A program made the translations under genes and the position numbers. The notes under the pieces are model-generated. The model saw nothing but the letters and a program-made list of their open reading frames with translations, was not told the origin of the DNA and made no database searches. A stretch of DNA of 62,434 nucleotides. Origin: CAXSBR01 sp964236495 (GTDB lineage Bacteria; Actinomycetota; Actinomycetes; Mycobacteriales; Jatrophihabitantaceae). Location of the stretch: positions 1 through 62,434 of the forward strand of contig CAXSBR010000017.1 of NCBI GenBank assembly GCA_964236495.1, written 5' to 3'. Positions 1-8,568 of this stretch are shown piece by piece (position 1 is the stretch's first letter; every line of letters begins with the position of its first letter).

Positions 1-2
1 TG

Positions 3-47
3 GCCGAGGTCAGCCGCGCCGCCGGCGCCGAGCCCGCGCCCGGCTGA
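3..47 (+). CDS. C-terminal end of a gene cut by the window edge
   Basis: An open frame enters from the left edge and stops at TGA 45-47. Only 14 residues are visible, rich in Ala, Gly and Pro, so no family can be named. The tail is followed closely by a ribosome-binding site for the next small gene on the same strand, which fits a gene end here. The assignment rests on frame and context only. Confidence 0.35.
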   Translation, partial: AEVSRAAGAEPAPG

Positions 48-113
48 GGACGGCGAGCTTTGGTACGCGCACGTCTGTCAAGCGTGTCGTTGCCAGGCGT
101 CGGAGGAGACGAC

Positions 114-281
114 ATGAATCGCAGGACGAGGCGCTCACGCGCCGCCATGATGGTCACCGTTCCCGTGGTGCTCGCCGTGGGTGGGTTCTGGGCCAGTTCT
201 ACCGCCTGCGCACCCGCAAAACCACCGCCCGGCGCGCGAGGACGACCTCGCAGGCTTAGGGGGCAGCACACTTCAGGCTGA
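114..281 (+). CDS. Small membrane or secreted protein (55 aa), unknown function
   Basis: The ATG at 114 follows a strong Shine-Dalgarno GGAGGA seven bases upstream, which is why I prefer it to the GTG at 60. The product has a basic N-terminus (MNRRTRRSRAA), a hydrophobic stretch at about residues 12-28 and a Cys in ASSTAC, like a signal peptide or lipoprotein signal. The remainder is short and Pro/Arg rich. Its 3' end overlaps the 3' end of the convergent lipoprotein gene by 26 bases, so the frame may have been cut off by a rearrangement. I do not recognise a family. Confidence 0.4.
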   Translation: MNRRTRRSRAAMMVTVPVVLAVGGFWASSTACAPAKPPPGARGRPRRLRGQHTSG

Positions 282-741
282 GCGCCCTGAAGTCACCTGC
301 ACGCAGCGTGACTTTGACCGGATAACAGGCGTCGCGCTCCGAGGTCGACACGACGTATTGACCAGGCAGGACAGTGACCACCGCGTGCCCGCGCGAATCA
401 ATCACACCGTCCCGGTGCACTCCGTCAACACCGGTGAGGACCACCGAATAACCGGCCAGCGGGGCAAGGTGCGTCCGGTTCTTGCCCTGCGTATCAAGGT
501 GTGTCGATTGCAGCAGAGCCTCAACCTCAATCGTTGAGGAACGAGCCGCCGCTACCGTCTCCATCGTTGAGGAACGAGCCGCCGCTACCGTCTCCCTCGT
601 TGAGGAACGAGCCGCCGCTACCGTCGAGGAACGAGCTGCCGTCACAGTTGGCGACACCGGCCCCGGATCAGACGTCGTACAAGCAGACACCGCCCAGGCC
701 ACGATCAGTCCGCACGTAACTAAGCCAACAACACGGCGCAC
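256..741 (-). CDS. Lipoprotein with 11-residue repeats and a small beta-sandwich-like domain
   Basis: A signal peptide ends in a lipobox-like VSAC, so the mature protein is probably a lipid-anchored surface protein. After the Cys come four imperfect copies of an 11-residue unit around AAARSST, encoded by 33-bp DNA repeats. A C-terminal domain follows with the pattern GYSVVLTG...DSRGHAVVTVLPGQYVVS and two Cys (DACYPV, LKCAAP). That pattern resembles the small carboxypeptidase-regulatory type of beta-sandwich. The lipoprotein at 41250 has the same layout and tail, so the two look like paralogues. I chose the GTG at 741 because it gives a normal signal peptide; the frame stays open to a TTG at 759. 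The function is unknown. Confidence 0.6.
   Translation of the reverse strand: MRRVVGLVTCGLIVAWAVSACTTSDPGPVSPTVTAARSSTVAAARSSTRETVAAARSSTMETVAAARSSTIEVEALLQSTHLDTQGKNRTHLAPLAGYSVVLTGVDGVHRDGVIDSRGHAVVTVLPGQYVVSTSERDACYPVKVTLRAGDFRALSLKCAAP
534..624. repeat. Tandem 33-bp repeat inside the lipoprotein gene
   Basis: Two full copies of a 33-bp unit beginning TTGAGGAACGAGCCGCCGCT (534-566 and 567-599) are followed by a third shortened copy (600-624) and then a more diverged one to about 645. The copies differ at only one or two bases. The unit is a multiple of three, so copy changes would keep the lipoprotein frame open. Confidence 0.85.
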
Positions 742-759
742 CAGATCAGTACGCCACAA

Positions 760-996
760 CTAGCCCCTGCTCACAACTAGAGGGCACGAGAACGCCCACA
801 GAGGCCTCGCCGGGTCCAGCTTCGGGACCACCACCCCGGTGCGGGGGTTACGCGGCGGCGGCACCGCGGACGCCAACGCCGCCCGCACGGTGCGCCGGTG
901 CCCACCATGACGCTCCGCCAGGGCCCGGATCGACAGGTCCTCCCGGCGGGCATCGCGGCGGATCGCCTCGAGCAACTCCACCCGCGACGACCCCAT
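760..996 (-). pseudogene. N-terminal remnant of an IS21-family (IstA-like) transposase
   Basis: The product starts MGSSRVELLEAIRRDAR and continues LSIRALAERHGGHRRTVRAAL, the helix-turn-helix region at the N-terminus of IstA transposases, followed by the typical SAVPPPR. About 55 residues match; the rest is an unrelated tail that stops at 760. Intact IstA is several hundred residues long and is followed by the ATPase IstB, and neither is present. I saw no terminal inverted repeats. The start was set at the Met before GSSRVELL. Confidence 0.65.
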
Positions 997-1221
997 CCCG
1001 GGCCTCTTCAGCAGCCGTGAGGCGATCCTGTCGCCCACGCACCAGAGCAGGGCCACCTACCGCCAGAACGCCACCGCGCGCGGGTCGGAAGATGGCGCCA
1101 CCTTCGACCGTCGCCCGCCACCGAGGTGGGGACAGATAACTCCGTCACGGTGGAGCCACCTGAGCCTGACGGGGCCACGGCCCGGGCGTCGTCGTCTGCC
1201 GGAGTTGGCACAATCAGGATC

Positions 1222-1623
1222 ATGAAGTCTGTCGAGATCACGCTGCGCACCGGTTCCCGCCTCGTCACCGACATCACCGACGAGGCGAGTGACTTCTGCG
1301 CCGGTGAGGGTGACGGGCTGCTCACCGTCTTCGTGCCGCACGCCACTGCGGGCGTGGCGATCATGGAAACCGGCTCGGGCAGCGAACCCGATCTGGACGC
1401 CGCGCTGGAGCGGCTGTTGCCGGTCCAGGATATCTACCGTCATCGCCACGGCAGCCTTGGGCACGGGCGAGACCACGTGGTGCCGGCCTTCGTCGCGCCG
1501 TCGATCGTGGTGCCGGTGCTCGGCGGTCGGCCGACGCTGGGCACCTGGCAGAGCATCGTCGTCGTCGACACCAACGGCGACAACGGCACCCGCCACGTTC
1601 GGCTAAGCTTCCTCCCCGGCTGA
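1222..1623 (+). CDS. YjbQ/UPF0047 family protein
   Basis: The 133-residue product is close to the usual length of the family, a small cytoplasmic beta-sandwich whose members have been linked to a weak thiamine-phosphate synthase activity; the physiological role is uncertain. Family marks visible are FVPHATAGVAI near residue 35, the central HRHGSLGHGRDHVVPAFVAPS region with its His residues, and the C-terminal GTWQSIVVVDTN stretch. The start is the ATG of MKSVEITLRTG; upstream in-frame sequence is low-complexity and not part of the family. It precedes the conserved unknown gene at 1744 on the same strand with a 120-bp gap. Confidence 0.85.
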   Translation: MKSVEITLRTGSRLVTDITDEASDFCAGEGDGLLTVFVPHATAGVAIMETGSGSEPDLDAALERLLPVQDIYRHRHGSLGHGRDHVVPAFVAPSIVVPVLGGRPTLGTWQSIVVVDTNGDNGTRHVRLSFLPG

Positions 1624-1743
1624 GTGGATGGCCGGCTGAGGGGCTTTCGGGCGGTAGCACCCGCGCGATAGTGTCCGCAGGCGAGAGCTCGACCGTCCCG
1701 GGCCGCCCAGGGTCGGCAGCAAGCGATTCCAGGAAGGCCGCCC

Positions 1744-3162
1744 ATGGACGTTGCCGTCGACACGCTGCAGAAGGCACTGCGGATCAACCTCGATCCGCGG
1801 TGGTACGGCACCATCGCCGAGATCGGCGCGGGACAAGAAGTGGCGCGCTGGTTCTTTAGGGCCGGCGGTGCCGCGGGCACTGTGTCCAAAACGATCTCGG
1901 CCTACGACATGGTGGTCAGCGACGCCGTCTACGGCAAGTCCGACCGCTACGTGTCGATGGGCCGACTGCAGGCCATGTTGGATCACGAGTACCAGCTGAA
2001 CCTGGAACGGCTGAGTGAGGACCGCGGCGACTCCAACGCATTCTTCGCCTTCGCCGATACCGTTGTGGCTCGCAGCTACAGCGGCGGCAACGAGTGTCAC
2101 GGCTGGATGGGCGTGAAGTTCCAGTCTCATCCACGCGACGAACCGAGCCAGATCATCGTGCACGTTCGGATGCTCGACGACGGCGCGGAGGCCCAGCAGG
2201 AGGCGCTGGGCATCGTGGGCATCAACCTGCTCCACGGCGCGTTCTTCGAGCACCACGAGCCCGAAAAGCTGATCGAGACCCTGCTGGACCGCCTCACCAC
2301 CGCCCGGATCGAGATCGACATGATCCAGCTGAAGGGCATCGAGTTCCGGTCGGTGGACAACCGACTGATGGCGCTCAAGCTCGTGCAGCTGGGCTTGTCC
2401 GGCGCGGCGATGTTCGGGCCCGACCGCGAGGTGCTGCTGCCTGCGGAGGTGCTGCGCAAGAAGGCCATCCTGGTGGAGCGCGGCAGCTTCCGGCCACCGA
2501 CCGTGGTCAACCTCAACATGCTCGACTGCGCGCTGGAGAAGTTTCAGGCCGATCCGGCGAACGAGGGCCGCGACATCCTGGAGCTGACCGAGCTGACGAT
2601 GGCCAACCTGCTCGCCGGCGGGAGCAACGTCGACCGGCGCGACTTCCTGGCCCGGGCCGATCTGCTGGCCGCGTGCGGCAAGACGGTGCTCATCAGCGAC
2701 TACGTCGACTACCACCGCCTTGCGGCCTACCTGGCCTGGCGCACCGACGGCCGGATCGGCATCGTGATGGGCGTGCCCAGCCTCGTCGACCTGTTCAACG
2801 AGCTGAACTACGCGTCGTTGCAGGGTGGCATCCTGGAAAGCTTCGGACGAATGTTCAAGAATCATCTGAAGCTCTACGTCTATCCGATGCTGAGCGCACA
2901 GGACCAGCAGGTGGTCACCGTCGACTCGCTGCGGGTAGATCCGGCGCTGCAGCCGCTCTATGACTACCTCGCCATGCGCGGCAGCTTCGTCGACCTCGAC
3001 AACTTCGTACCCGACTACCTGTCCATCCTGAGCCGCGACGTGCTGCGCCGGATCGCCGCCGGTGACCGGGAATGGGAGAAGATGGTGCCCGACGCGGTCG
3101 CCGAGCTGATCAAGAAGCGGCACTTCTTCGGCTACCACGAGTCCGCGGACGCCAGCTTCTGA
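1744..3162 (+). CDS. Conserved protein of unknown function, 472 aa
   Basis: This is a long soluble protein with no signal peptide or membrane segment. It starts MDVAVDTLQKALRINLDPRWYG and carries strongly conserved-looking blocks such as TIAEIGAGQEVARWFFRAGGAAG (residues 22-44) and KTISAYDMVVSDAVYG. I recall close relatives in many bacteria, often labelled as nicotinate-nucleotide adenylyltransferase or TonB receptor, but no adenylyltransferase HxGH motif or receptor feature is present, so I do not accept either label. The AGGAAG six bases before the ATG supports the start. Codon use matches the core genome. The gene stands alone between YjbQ and the convergent GDSL hydrolase. Confidence 0.8.
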   Translation: MDVAVDTLQKALRINLDPRWYGTIAEIGAGQEVARWFFRAGGAAGTVSKTISAYDMVVSDAVYGKSDRYVSMGRLQAMLDHEYQLNLERLSEDRGDSNAFFAFADTVVARSYSGGNECHGWMGVKFQSHPRDEPSQIIVHVRMLDDGAEAQQEALGIVGINLLHGAFFEHHEPEKLIETLLDRLTTARIEIDMIQLKGIEFRSVDNRLMALKLVQLGLSGAAMFGPDREVLLPAEVLRKKAILVERGSFRPPTVVNLNMLDCALEKFQADPANEGRDILELTELTMANLLAGGSNVDRRDFLARADLLAACGKTVLISDYVDYHRLAAYLAWRTDGRIGIVMGVPSLVDLFNELNYASLQGGILESFGRMFKNHLKLYVYPMLSAQDQQVVTVDSLRVDPALQPLYDYLAMRGSFVDLDNFVPDYLSILSRDVLRRIAAGDREWEKMVPDAVAELIKKRHFFGYHESADASF

Positions 3163-3192
3163 GCTTGCCGTGCCAGCCCGAACTCGAAGTAC

Positions 3193-4143
3193 CTAGGTGC
3201 GGCTGGAGCGGCGGAGCAGTCGAGCCCAGTTGCCACGCCGGCCCTGCACCTGAGTGCCCGCGACCTCGGTGCCCGGATGGGTGACCGCGTGCGCCGCCGC
3301 GTTGGCCACCGAACGCGCCCGTCGGGACAGGAATGGCCCGGCCGCTTCGGTGTCGGTCGGCAGGCCCAACGCGGCGGCCAGCGAGGGCAGGCTGATGTCG
3401 ACAGCAGCGGCATACCCGCGCGCGGAGGGATGAAATTCGTCGTCGGCGAACAGGTCGCGCTCGCGAGCGAAGCGTGGGCCCAGCACGTCGCCCAGGGACA
3501 CGGTGCGCCCGCCCGCTTCGACGACGGCGACGGTCTGCGCTGCGGCCAGGGTGCGCGACTTCAGGCGGGCGATATAGCGCAATGGCTGGGCGATCGGGCG
3601 GATCGTGCCCAGATCCGGGCAGGTTCCTACGACGACCTCACAGCCCGCCTCGCGCAGCAGCCGCACGCCGGTGGCGAGGTCGCGCGCCGCAGCAGCCGAG
3701 CTCACCCGGTGCGTCACATCGTTCGCGCCGATCATGATCCAGGCGATGTCGGGCCTGCCGGCCCGAACGCGCGCCGCCTGCGCAGGCAGATCCGCCGATG
3801 TCGCGCCTACCACGGCCACACTGACGACCTCGACCGGTCGGCTCGCCCACTGCGACAGCCCGCTCGCCAGCAGCGCTGCCGGAGTGTCCGCGGCGTCGAG
3901 CAGACCGTAGCCGGCGGCGGAGGAGTCACCAAGCACGGCCAGCGCGATGGGCACGGTGCCGGAGTCGGCTCCTGCATGCGACCAGAGGCCATCGGCTACC
4001 GGCGGCGGGATCTCGGTGGTCTTGATGCGCCGCCGCGCCAGCTTGGTCTGGGAGTAGACGATGCCCCAGAGCGCGGCCAGTGCCGCACCGGCCGAGCCGG
4101 TTCCGACCGCAGCCGCCGCGGCGATTCGAGAGGCGCGTGGCAC
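3193..4143 (-). CDS. SGNH/GDSL-family hydrolase (Rv1075c-like)
   Basis: The SGNH esterase blocks are in order: LGDSSAAGYG with nucleophile Ser at residue 74, Gly113 of block II, GAND (139-142) of block III, and DEFHPSARGY with Asp235 and His238 of block V. An N-terminal hydrophobic stretch (about residues 8-30) should anchor or export the enzyme. Placement beside cbs matches Mycobacterium Rv1075c, described as a membrane-associated esterase. The natural substrate is unknown. The start is GTG 4143, divergent from cbs with a 203-bp gap that holds both promoters. Confidence 0.85.
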   Translation of the reverse strand: MPRASRIAAAAAVGTGSAGAALAALWGIVYSQTKLARRRIKTTEIPPPVADGLWSHAGADSGTVPIALAVLGDSSAAGYGLLDAADTPAALLASGLSQWASRPVEVVSVAVVGATSADLPAQAARVRAGRPDIAWIMIGANDVTHRVSSAAAARDLATGVRLLREAGCEVVVGTCPDLGTIRPIAQPLRYIARLKSRTLAAAQTVAVVEAGGRTVSLGDVLGPRFARERDLFADDEFHPSARGYAAAVDISLPSLAAALGLPTDTEAAGPFLSRRARSVANAAAHAVTHPGTEVAGTQVQGRRGNWARLLRRSSRT

Positions 4144-4346
4144 GAGTTGCCCTTCTGTGCGGTCGGACGGGAGACACGACGAGGCTAGTGGTGGCCTGAT
4201 CGAGGCCTGCGGTCACGGGATGGTGTTTTGGCTTCTAGGGGTAGCCCACGCAAGGTCAGTTCCCGTGGTGCTGCTGCCCCCGCGCGTCTACGCGTTCGGC
4301 AAGTGGCTGCCCCGCCGTGCGCCGGCCGGAAGCTAGGGTCGCCAGC

Positions 4347-5723
4347 ATGAAGTACTACGACTCCCTCGTCGAGCTGATCGGCGACACGCCGCTGGTGCGA
4401 CTGAACAGCGTTTCTGACGGCGCAGCACCACTGGTGCTGGCCAAGGTCGAGTACTTCAATCCGGGTGGTTCGGTCAAGGACCGGATCGCGGTGCGCATGA
4501 TCGACGCCGCCGAGGACAGCGGCGCGCTGCAGCCTGGCGCGACCATCATCGAGCCGACGTCTGGCAACACCGGCGTAGGACTGGCGATCGTGGCCCAGCA
4601 GCGCGGCTACCGCTGCATCTTCGTCTGCCCCGACAAGGTCAGCGGCGACAAGATCAACGTGATGCGCGCCTACGGCGCCGAAGTGGTCGTGTGCCCCACC
4701 GCCGTCGAACCGGGCGATCCGCGGTCCTACTACAGCGTCAGCGACCGGCTCGTCGGTGAGACCCCAGGTGGCTGGAAGCCTGACCAGTACGCGAATCCGG
4801 AGAATCCGCGCTCGCACTACGAGACGACCGGCCCGGAGATCTGGGCGCAAACCGAGGGCCGGATCACCCACTTCGTGGCCGGCATCGGCACCGGCGGAAC
4901 CGTCAGCGGAGCCGGGCGGTACCTGAAGGAGGCCTCGAAGGGACGTGTGCAGGTGATCGGCGCCGATCCGGAGGGCTCGGTGTACTCCGGCGGCACCGGC
5001 CGGCCGTATCTGGTGGAGGGGGTGGGCGAGGACTTCTGGCCCGACACCTACGACCGCACCATCTGTGACGAGATCGTCGCAGTCAGTGACGCGCGCTCGT
5101 TCGAGATGACCCGCCGGCTGGCCCGCGAGGAGGGCATGCTCGTGGGCGGCTCGTGCGGGATGGCGGTGGCCGCGGCGTTGGTGGTGGCCAAGCGGCTCGG
5201 GCCCGACGACGTGCTGGTGGTATTGCTGCCCGACGGCGGCCGCGGCTACCTGTCCAAGATCTTCTCCGACGACTGGATGGGCGACTACGGGTTCGGCCGG
5301 CCCTCCACCGAGGTCACCGTGGGCGACATCCTGCGCGGTAAGCCCTCCAGCGTCAACGACGTGCCGCAACTCGTCCACGGCCATCCGAACGAGACGGTGC
5401 GCGAGGCCATCGACATCCTGCGTGAGTACGGAGTGTCGCAGATGCCGGTGGTGAAGGCCGAGCCGCCGGTAACTGCGGGCGAGGTGGTGGGGTCGGTGTC
5501 CGAGCGAGCGCTGCTGGAAGCCCTGTTCGCTGGGCATGCCTCGCTGGGTGACGCGCTCGAGCGCTACATGTCCGATCCGCTGCCCATCATCGGCTCGGGT
5601 GAGTCGGTGTCTTCGGCGGTGACCGCGCTGCAGAACGCCGACGCCCTGCTGGTACACATCGACGGTAAGCCTGCCGGCGTGATCACCCGCCCGGATCTGC
5701 TGGGCTACGTGGCAGGACGCTGA
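4347..5723 (+). CDS. cbs: Cystathionine beta-synthase
   Basis: This PLP enzyme condenses homocysteine and serine to cystathionine, the first step of reverse transsulfuration. The PLP lysine is K44 in FNPGGSVKDR, and the cofactor phosphate loop is SGNTGVGLA (about residues 74-82) with GTGGT further on. Two CBS domains occupy the C-terminal part, from about residue 340 to 458. The length of 458 matches actinobacterial enzymes (about 464). The N-terminal heme-binding extension of the human enzyme is absent. The ATG at 4347 (MKYYDSL) is chosen over an upstream ATG that adds an atypical extension. metB lies two genes on, so both transsulfuration directions are represented. Confidence 0.93.
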   Translation: MKYYDSLVELIGDTPLVRLNSVSDGAAPLVLAKVEYFNPGGSVKDRIAVRMIDAAEDSGALQPGATIIEPTSGNTGVGLAIVAQQRGYRCIFVCPDKVSGDKINVMRAYGAEVVVCPTAVEPGDPRSYYSVSDRLVGETPGGWKPDQYANPENPRSHYETTGPEIWAQTEGRITHFVAGIGTGGTVSGAGRYLKEASKGRVQVIGADPEGSVYSGGTGRPYLVEGVGEDFWPDTYDRTICDEIVAVSDARSFEMTRRLAREEGMLVGGSCGMAVAAALVVAKRLGPDDVLVVLLPDGGRGYLSKIFSDDWMGDYGFGRPSTEVTVGDILRGKPSSVNDVPQLVHGHPNETVREAIDILREYGVSQMPVVKAEPPVTAGEVVGSVSERALLEALFAGHASLGDALERYMSDPLPIIGSGESVSSAVTALQNADALLVHIDGKPAGVITRPDLLGYVAGR

Positions 5724-5839
5724 ATCGGTGGTTCAGCCGCTGTCTGAGCGGTGGTGAGTCAGAAGGCGTCGAATGCCCGCACAACCAGCGAATGCGCCCG
5801 TGACCACCGCATTGGCAAGCCTGGGTAGCGTGGGGTTTC

Positions 5840-8497
5840 GTGACCGACCTGGCGGATGAAGCAACGACGCGGCAGATTCTGCGGGGCACGCTCAGGCCAG
5901 GTGCCGTCGACGTGGTGGTTGCCGACGGCGGCACGGTTTCCATCCGTCCGATCTCTGCCGACGACGCCGACGCGCTGAGAGCGCTGCACGCCCGACTGCC
6001 CGAACAGAGCTGGTATCTGCGGTTGTTCTCCGCCGGCGGCGAGCTCTCGCGACAGGACCTGCGCCGATTCACCGACGTCGACAACATCGACCGAGTGGCG
6101 CTGGTCGTGTGGCTGGGCGCGAACATCGTCGCGGTGGGCCGTTTCGACCGCAGATCCGACCCTGTCGAGGCGGAGGTCGCCTTCGTCGTCGACGAGTTGC
6201 ACCAGGGCCGCGGCATCGGCTCGGTACTGCTCGAACATCTCACCGCCGCTGCCCGCGAGCGCGGCGTCTCGCAGGTTTCGGCACCGGTGCTGTCCGATGA
6301 TCCGCGCCTGCGCACCGTGTTCTCCGAGGCGGGATACGAGGCGACGGTCGCCGTGCGCGAGGAAGCCCAGTACCTGGTGTTCGACATCGGCCAGACCGTC
6401 GCAACCGAGGCCGTCAAGTGGGAACGCGAGCAACTGGCCGAGGCTGCGTCCATCCAGCGGCTGATGACGCCGTCCTCTGTCGCCGTCATCGGCGCCAGCA
6501 CTGATACGAGCAAGCTCGGCAACGCCGTGCTGCGCAACATCCTCGCCGGCGGGTTTGCCGGGAGCGTGCATCCGATCCATCCGAGCGCGGAGCAGGTGGA
6601 GGGACTGCCGGCCTACGCGTCGATCACCGAGGTGCCCGGCGATGTCGATCTCGCGGTGATCGCAGTACCCGCCGACACCGTGGCCGGGCTCATCGACGAG
6701 TGCGCGGCCAAGAACGTGCACGCAATCGTCCTGATCTCGGGCGGTTTCGGCGAACGCACCGACGACCGCGCCGCCGGGCTGGCTGCACAACGCGCCCTGG
6801 TGCATGCCGCCCGGCTGCACGGCATGCGCGTCGTCGGACCGAACTGCCTGGGCATCGCCAACAACGGCGCCGCGGTGCGTTTGAACGCCTCGCTCGCCCC
6901 GCTGGTGCCGCCGCGCGGCCGCACGGGCTTCTTCAGCCAGTCCGGGGCGCTGGGCGTCGCCGTGCTCGGTGAGGCGGTGCGCCGTCATGTCGGGCTGTCG
7001 ACGTTCGTCTCGGCCGGCAACCGCGCCGACGTCTCGGGCAACGACATGCTGCAGTTCTGGTCGGCAGATCCCGACACCGACGTGGTGCTGCTCTATCTGG
7101 AGAGCTTCGGCAATCCGCGCAAGTTCGCCCGCCTGACCCGGCGCACGGCGCGTACAAAGCCGATCGTCGCCGTCAAGTCCGGTCTGGGGCGGGTCGTGAC
7201 GGGCCTGGCAGGCACGAGTGTTGACGTTCCGGAAGCCAGCATCGCCGCTCTGTTCGAGGCCGCCGGCGTGATCCGAGTTCGCACCCTGGACGAGATGTTC
7301 GACGTCGCGCTGCTGCTGGCCGCGCAGCCGCTACCGACGGGCAACCGGGTGGCGGTGGTGGGCAACTCCGCGGCGCTCAACGTGCTGGTCACCGCAGCCT
7401 GCGCGGAGCAGGGCCTGGACCTCGTCCGCTCGGTGGACGTGGGCGTGAACGCCACCAGCGTCGAGTTCGGTGCGCAGATCACCGATGCCGTCGCCGCCTC
7501 CGATGTCGACGCCGTCGTCGCAGTGTTCGTGCCGCCGCTGCTGGCCGGAACGGGCGTCGAGTACGCCCGCGCGCTGCGCGATGCTGCTGCCGGATCAGGC
7601 ACGACGGTGCTGTCGACGTTCCTGGGCACCGAGGGGCTGCGCGACGAGTTGTCCGCGGCCGGGGAGATCATGCCGCCGCCGGGCTTCATCCCCACCTACC
7701 CTTCGCCCGAGCGTGCGGTGCGCACGCTGGCACGCGCGGTGCGCCACGCCGCCTGGCGCCAGCGCGATCCCGGTCGCATCGTTGACTTCGACGACATCGA
7801 TCCGACACCGGCGCGCCAGCTGGTGGAGCACATCCTCGCCACCACCGCAGGAGGCCGGGAGCTGAACACCGACGAAGTGGAGCGTTTGCTGGGCGCGTAC
7901 GGCCTGCACCTGGTGCCCTCTCGGGAAGTTGTCGGCCCGTGGGAGGCGCAGTCCGCGGCGGTCACGCTGGGCTGGCCGGTCGCGCTGCGCCACGCCAACG
8001 ACGTCCGGTTGCACCTGTACGACGAGCACGCCTTGGCCGATGCCTGGGGCGGCCTGGGTCTGGCCGAGGACGGCCGGGCCGTTGTGCAGGCGATGGCGCC
8101 ACGCGGCGTCGACACGGTGTTGGGCATCCAGGACGACGGTTCGTTCGGCGCGCTGGTCTCCTTCGGCATCGGCGGGCTGGCTACCGAACTGCTCGGCGAC
8201 CGGGGCTACGCCGTCGTGCCGCTGACCGACACCGACGCCCACCAGCTGATCCGGTCACCCCGCGCGGCACCGGTACTCACCGGCTACGCCGGGGCGCCGG
8301 AGGCTGATCTGGGCGCGTTGGCCGATGTCGCGCTGCGGCTGTCCCGGCTGTCCGACGATCTGCCCGAGATCGTTCGGCTGTCGTTGAACACGGTGGTCGC
8401 CTCCCCGCAGGGAGCGCATATTCTCAAGGCGCAGGCACTGGTGGCGCCGGCGTCGACCGGCCGAACCGATGGACCGCGCCAGTTGCACGGCTACTGA
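5840..8497 (+). CDS. GNAT acetyltransferase fused to NDP-forming acyl-CoA synthetase (protein lysine acetyltransferase-like)
   Basis: Two modules form this 885-residue protein. The N-terminal GNAT domain (about residues 25-180) has the acetyl-CoA loop QGRGIGSVLLEHL. A full NDP-forming acyl-CoA synthetase follows: CoA-binding Rossmann domain from about 208 (VAVIGASTDTSKLGNAVLRN), ligase domains to about 650, and an ATP-grasp-like domain from about 660 to 875. The family is known from Salmonella Pat and Streptomyces PatA, which acetylate and silence acyl-CoA synthetases; the GNAT-first order resembles the actinomycete type. Whether the synthetase half is catalytic cannot be judged from sequence. 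The start is GTG 5840 and the gene is in line with cbs and metB. Confidence 0.88.
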   Translation: MTDLADEATTRQILRGTLRPGAVDVVVADGGTVSIRPISADDADALRALHARLPEQSWYLRLFSAGGELSRQDLRRFTDVDNIDRVALVVWLGANIVAVGRFDRRSDPVEAEVAFVVDELHQGRGIGSVLLEHLTAAARERGVSQVSAPVLSDDPRLRTVFSEAGYEATVAVREEAQYLVFDIGQTVATEAVKWEREQLAEAASIQRLMTPSSVAVIGASTDTSKLGNAVLRNILAGGFAGSVHPIHPSAEQVEGLPAYASITEVPGDVDLAVIAVPADTVAGLIDECAAKNVHAIVLISGGFGERTDDRAAGLAAQRALVHAARLHGMRVVGPNCLGIANNGAAVRLNASLAPLVPPRGRTGFFSQSGALGVAVLGEAVRRHVGLSTFVSAGNRADVSGNDMLQFWSADPDTDVVLLYLESFGNPRKFARLTRRTARTKPIVAVKSGLGRVVTGLAGTSVDVPEASIAALFEAAGVIRVRTLDEMFDVALLLAAQPLPTGNRVAVVGNSAALNVLVTAACAEQGLDLVRSVDVGVNATSVEFGAQITDAVAASDVDAVVAVFVPPLLAGTGVEYARALRDAAAGSGTTVLSTFLGTEGLRDELSAAGEIMPPPGFIPTYPSPERAVRTLARAVRHAAWRQRDPGRIVDFDDIDPTPARQLVEHILATTAGGRELNTDEVERLLGAYGLHLVPSREVVGPWEAQSAAVTLGWPVALRHANDVRLHLYDEHALADAWGGLGLAEDGRAVVQAMAPRGVDTVLGIQDDGSFGALVSFGIGGLATELLGDRGYAVVPLTDTDAHQLIRSPRAAPVLTGYAGAPEADLGALADVALRLSRLSDDLPEIVRLSLNTVVASPQGAHILKAQALVAPASTGRTDGPRQLHGY

Positions 8498-8568
8498 GCC
8501 ACGACGCGCATCTGCGGCGCTGGTACGGGGTTCCCCCGGGTGAATCCGGCGCAGGTACGGTCGCTGCC

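Noticed and set aside
1603..3138. Reverse 511-residue frame
   Set aside because: Antisense to the conserved 472-residue protein; composition (Gln, His, Asp, Val) is typical of a shadow of GC-rich coding DNA.
4185..5657. Reverse 490-residue frame
   Set aside because: Antisense to cbs; no ribosome site and His/Arg-rich composition.
5737..5751. Small hairpin CCGCT/AGCGG after cbs
   Set aside because: Only five pairs and no U-tract; too weak to call a terminator in GC-rich DNA.
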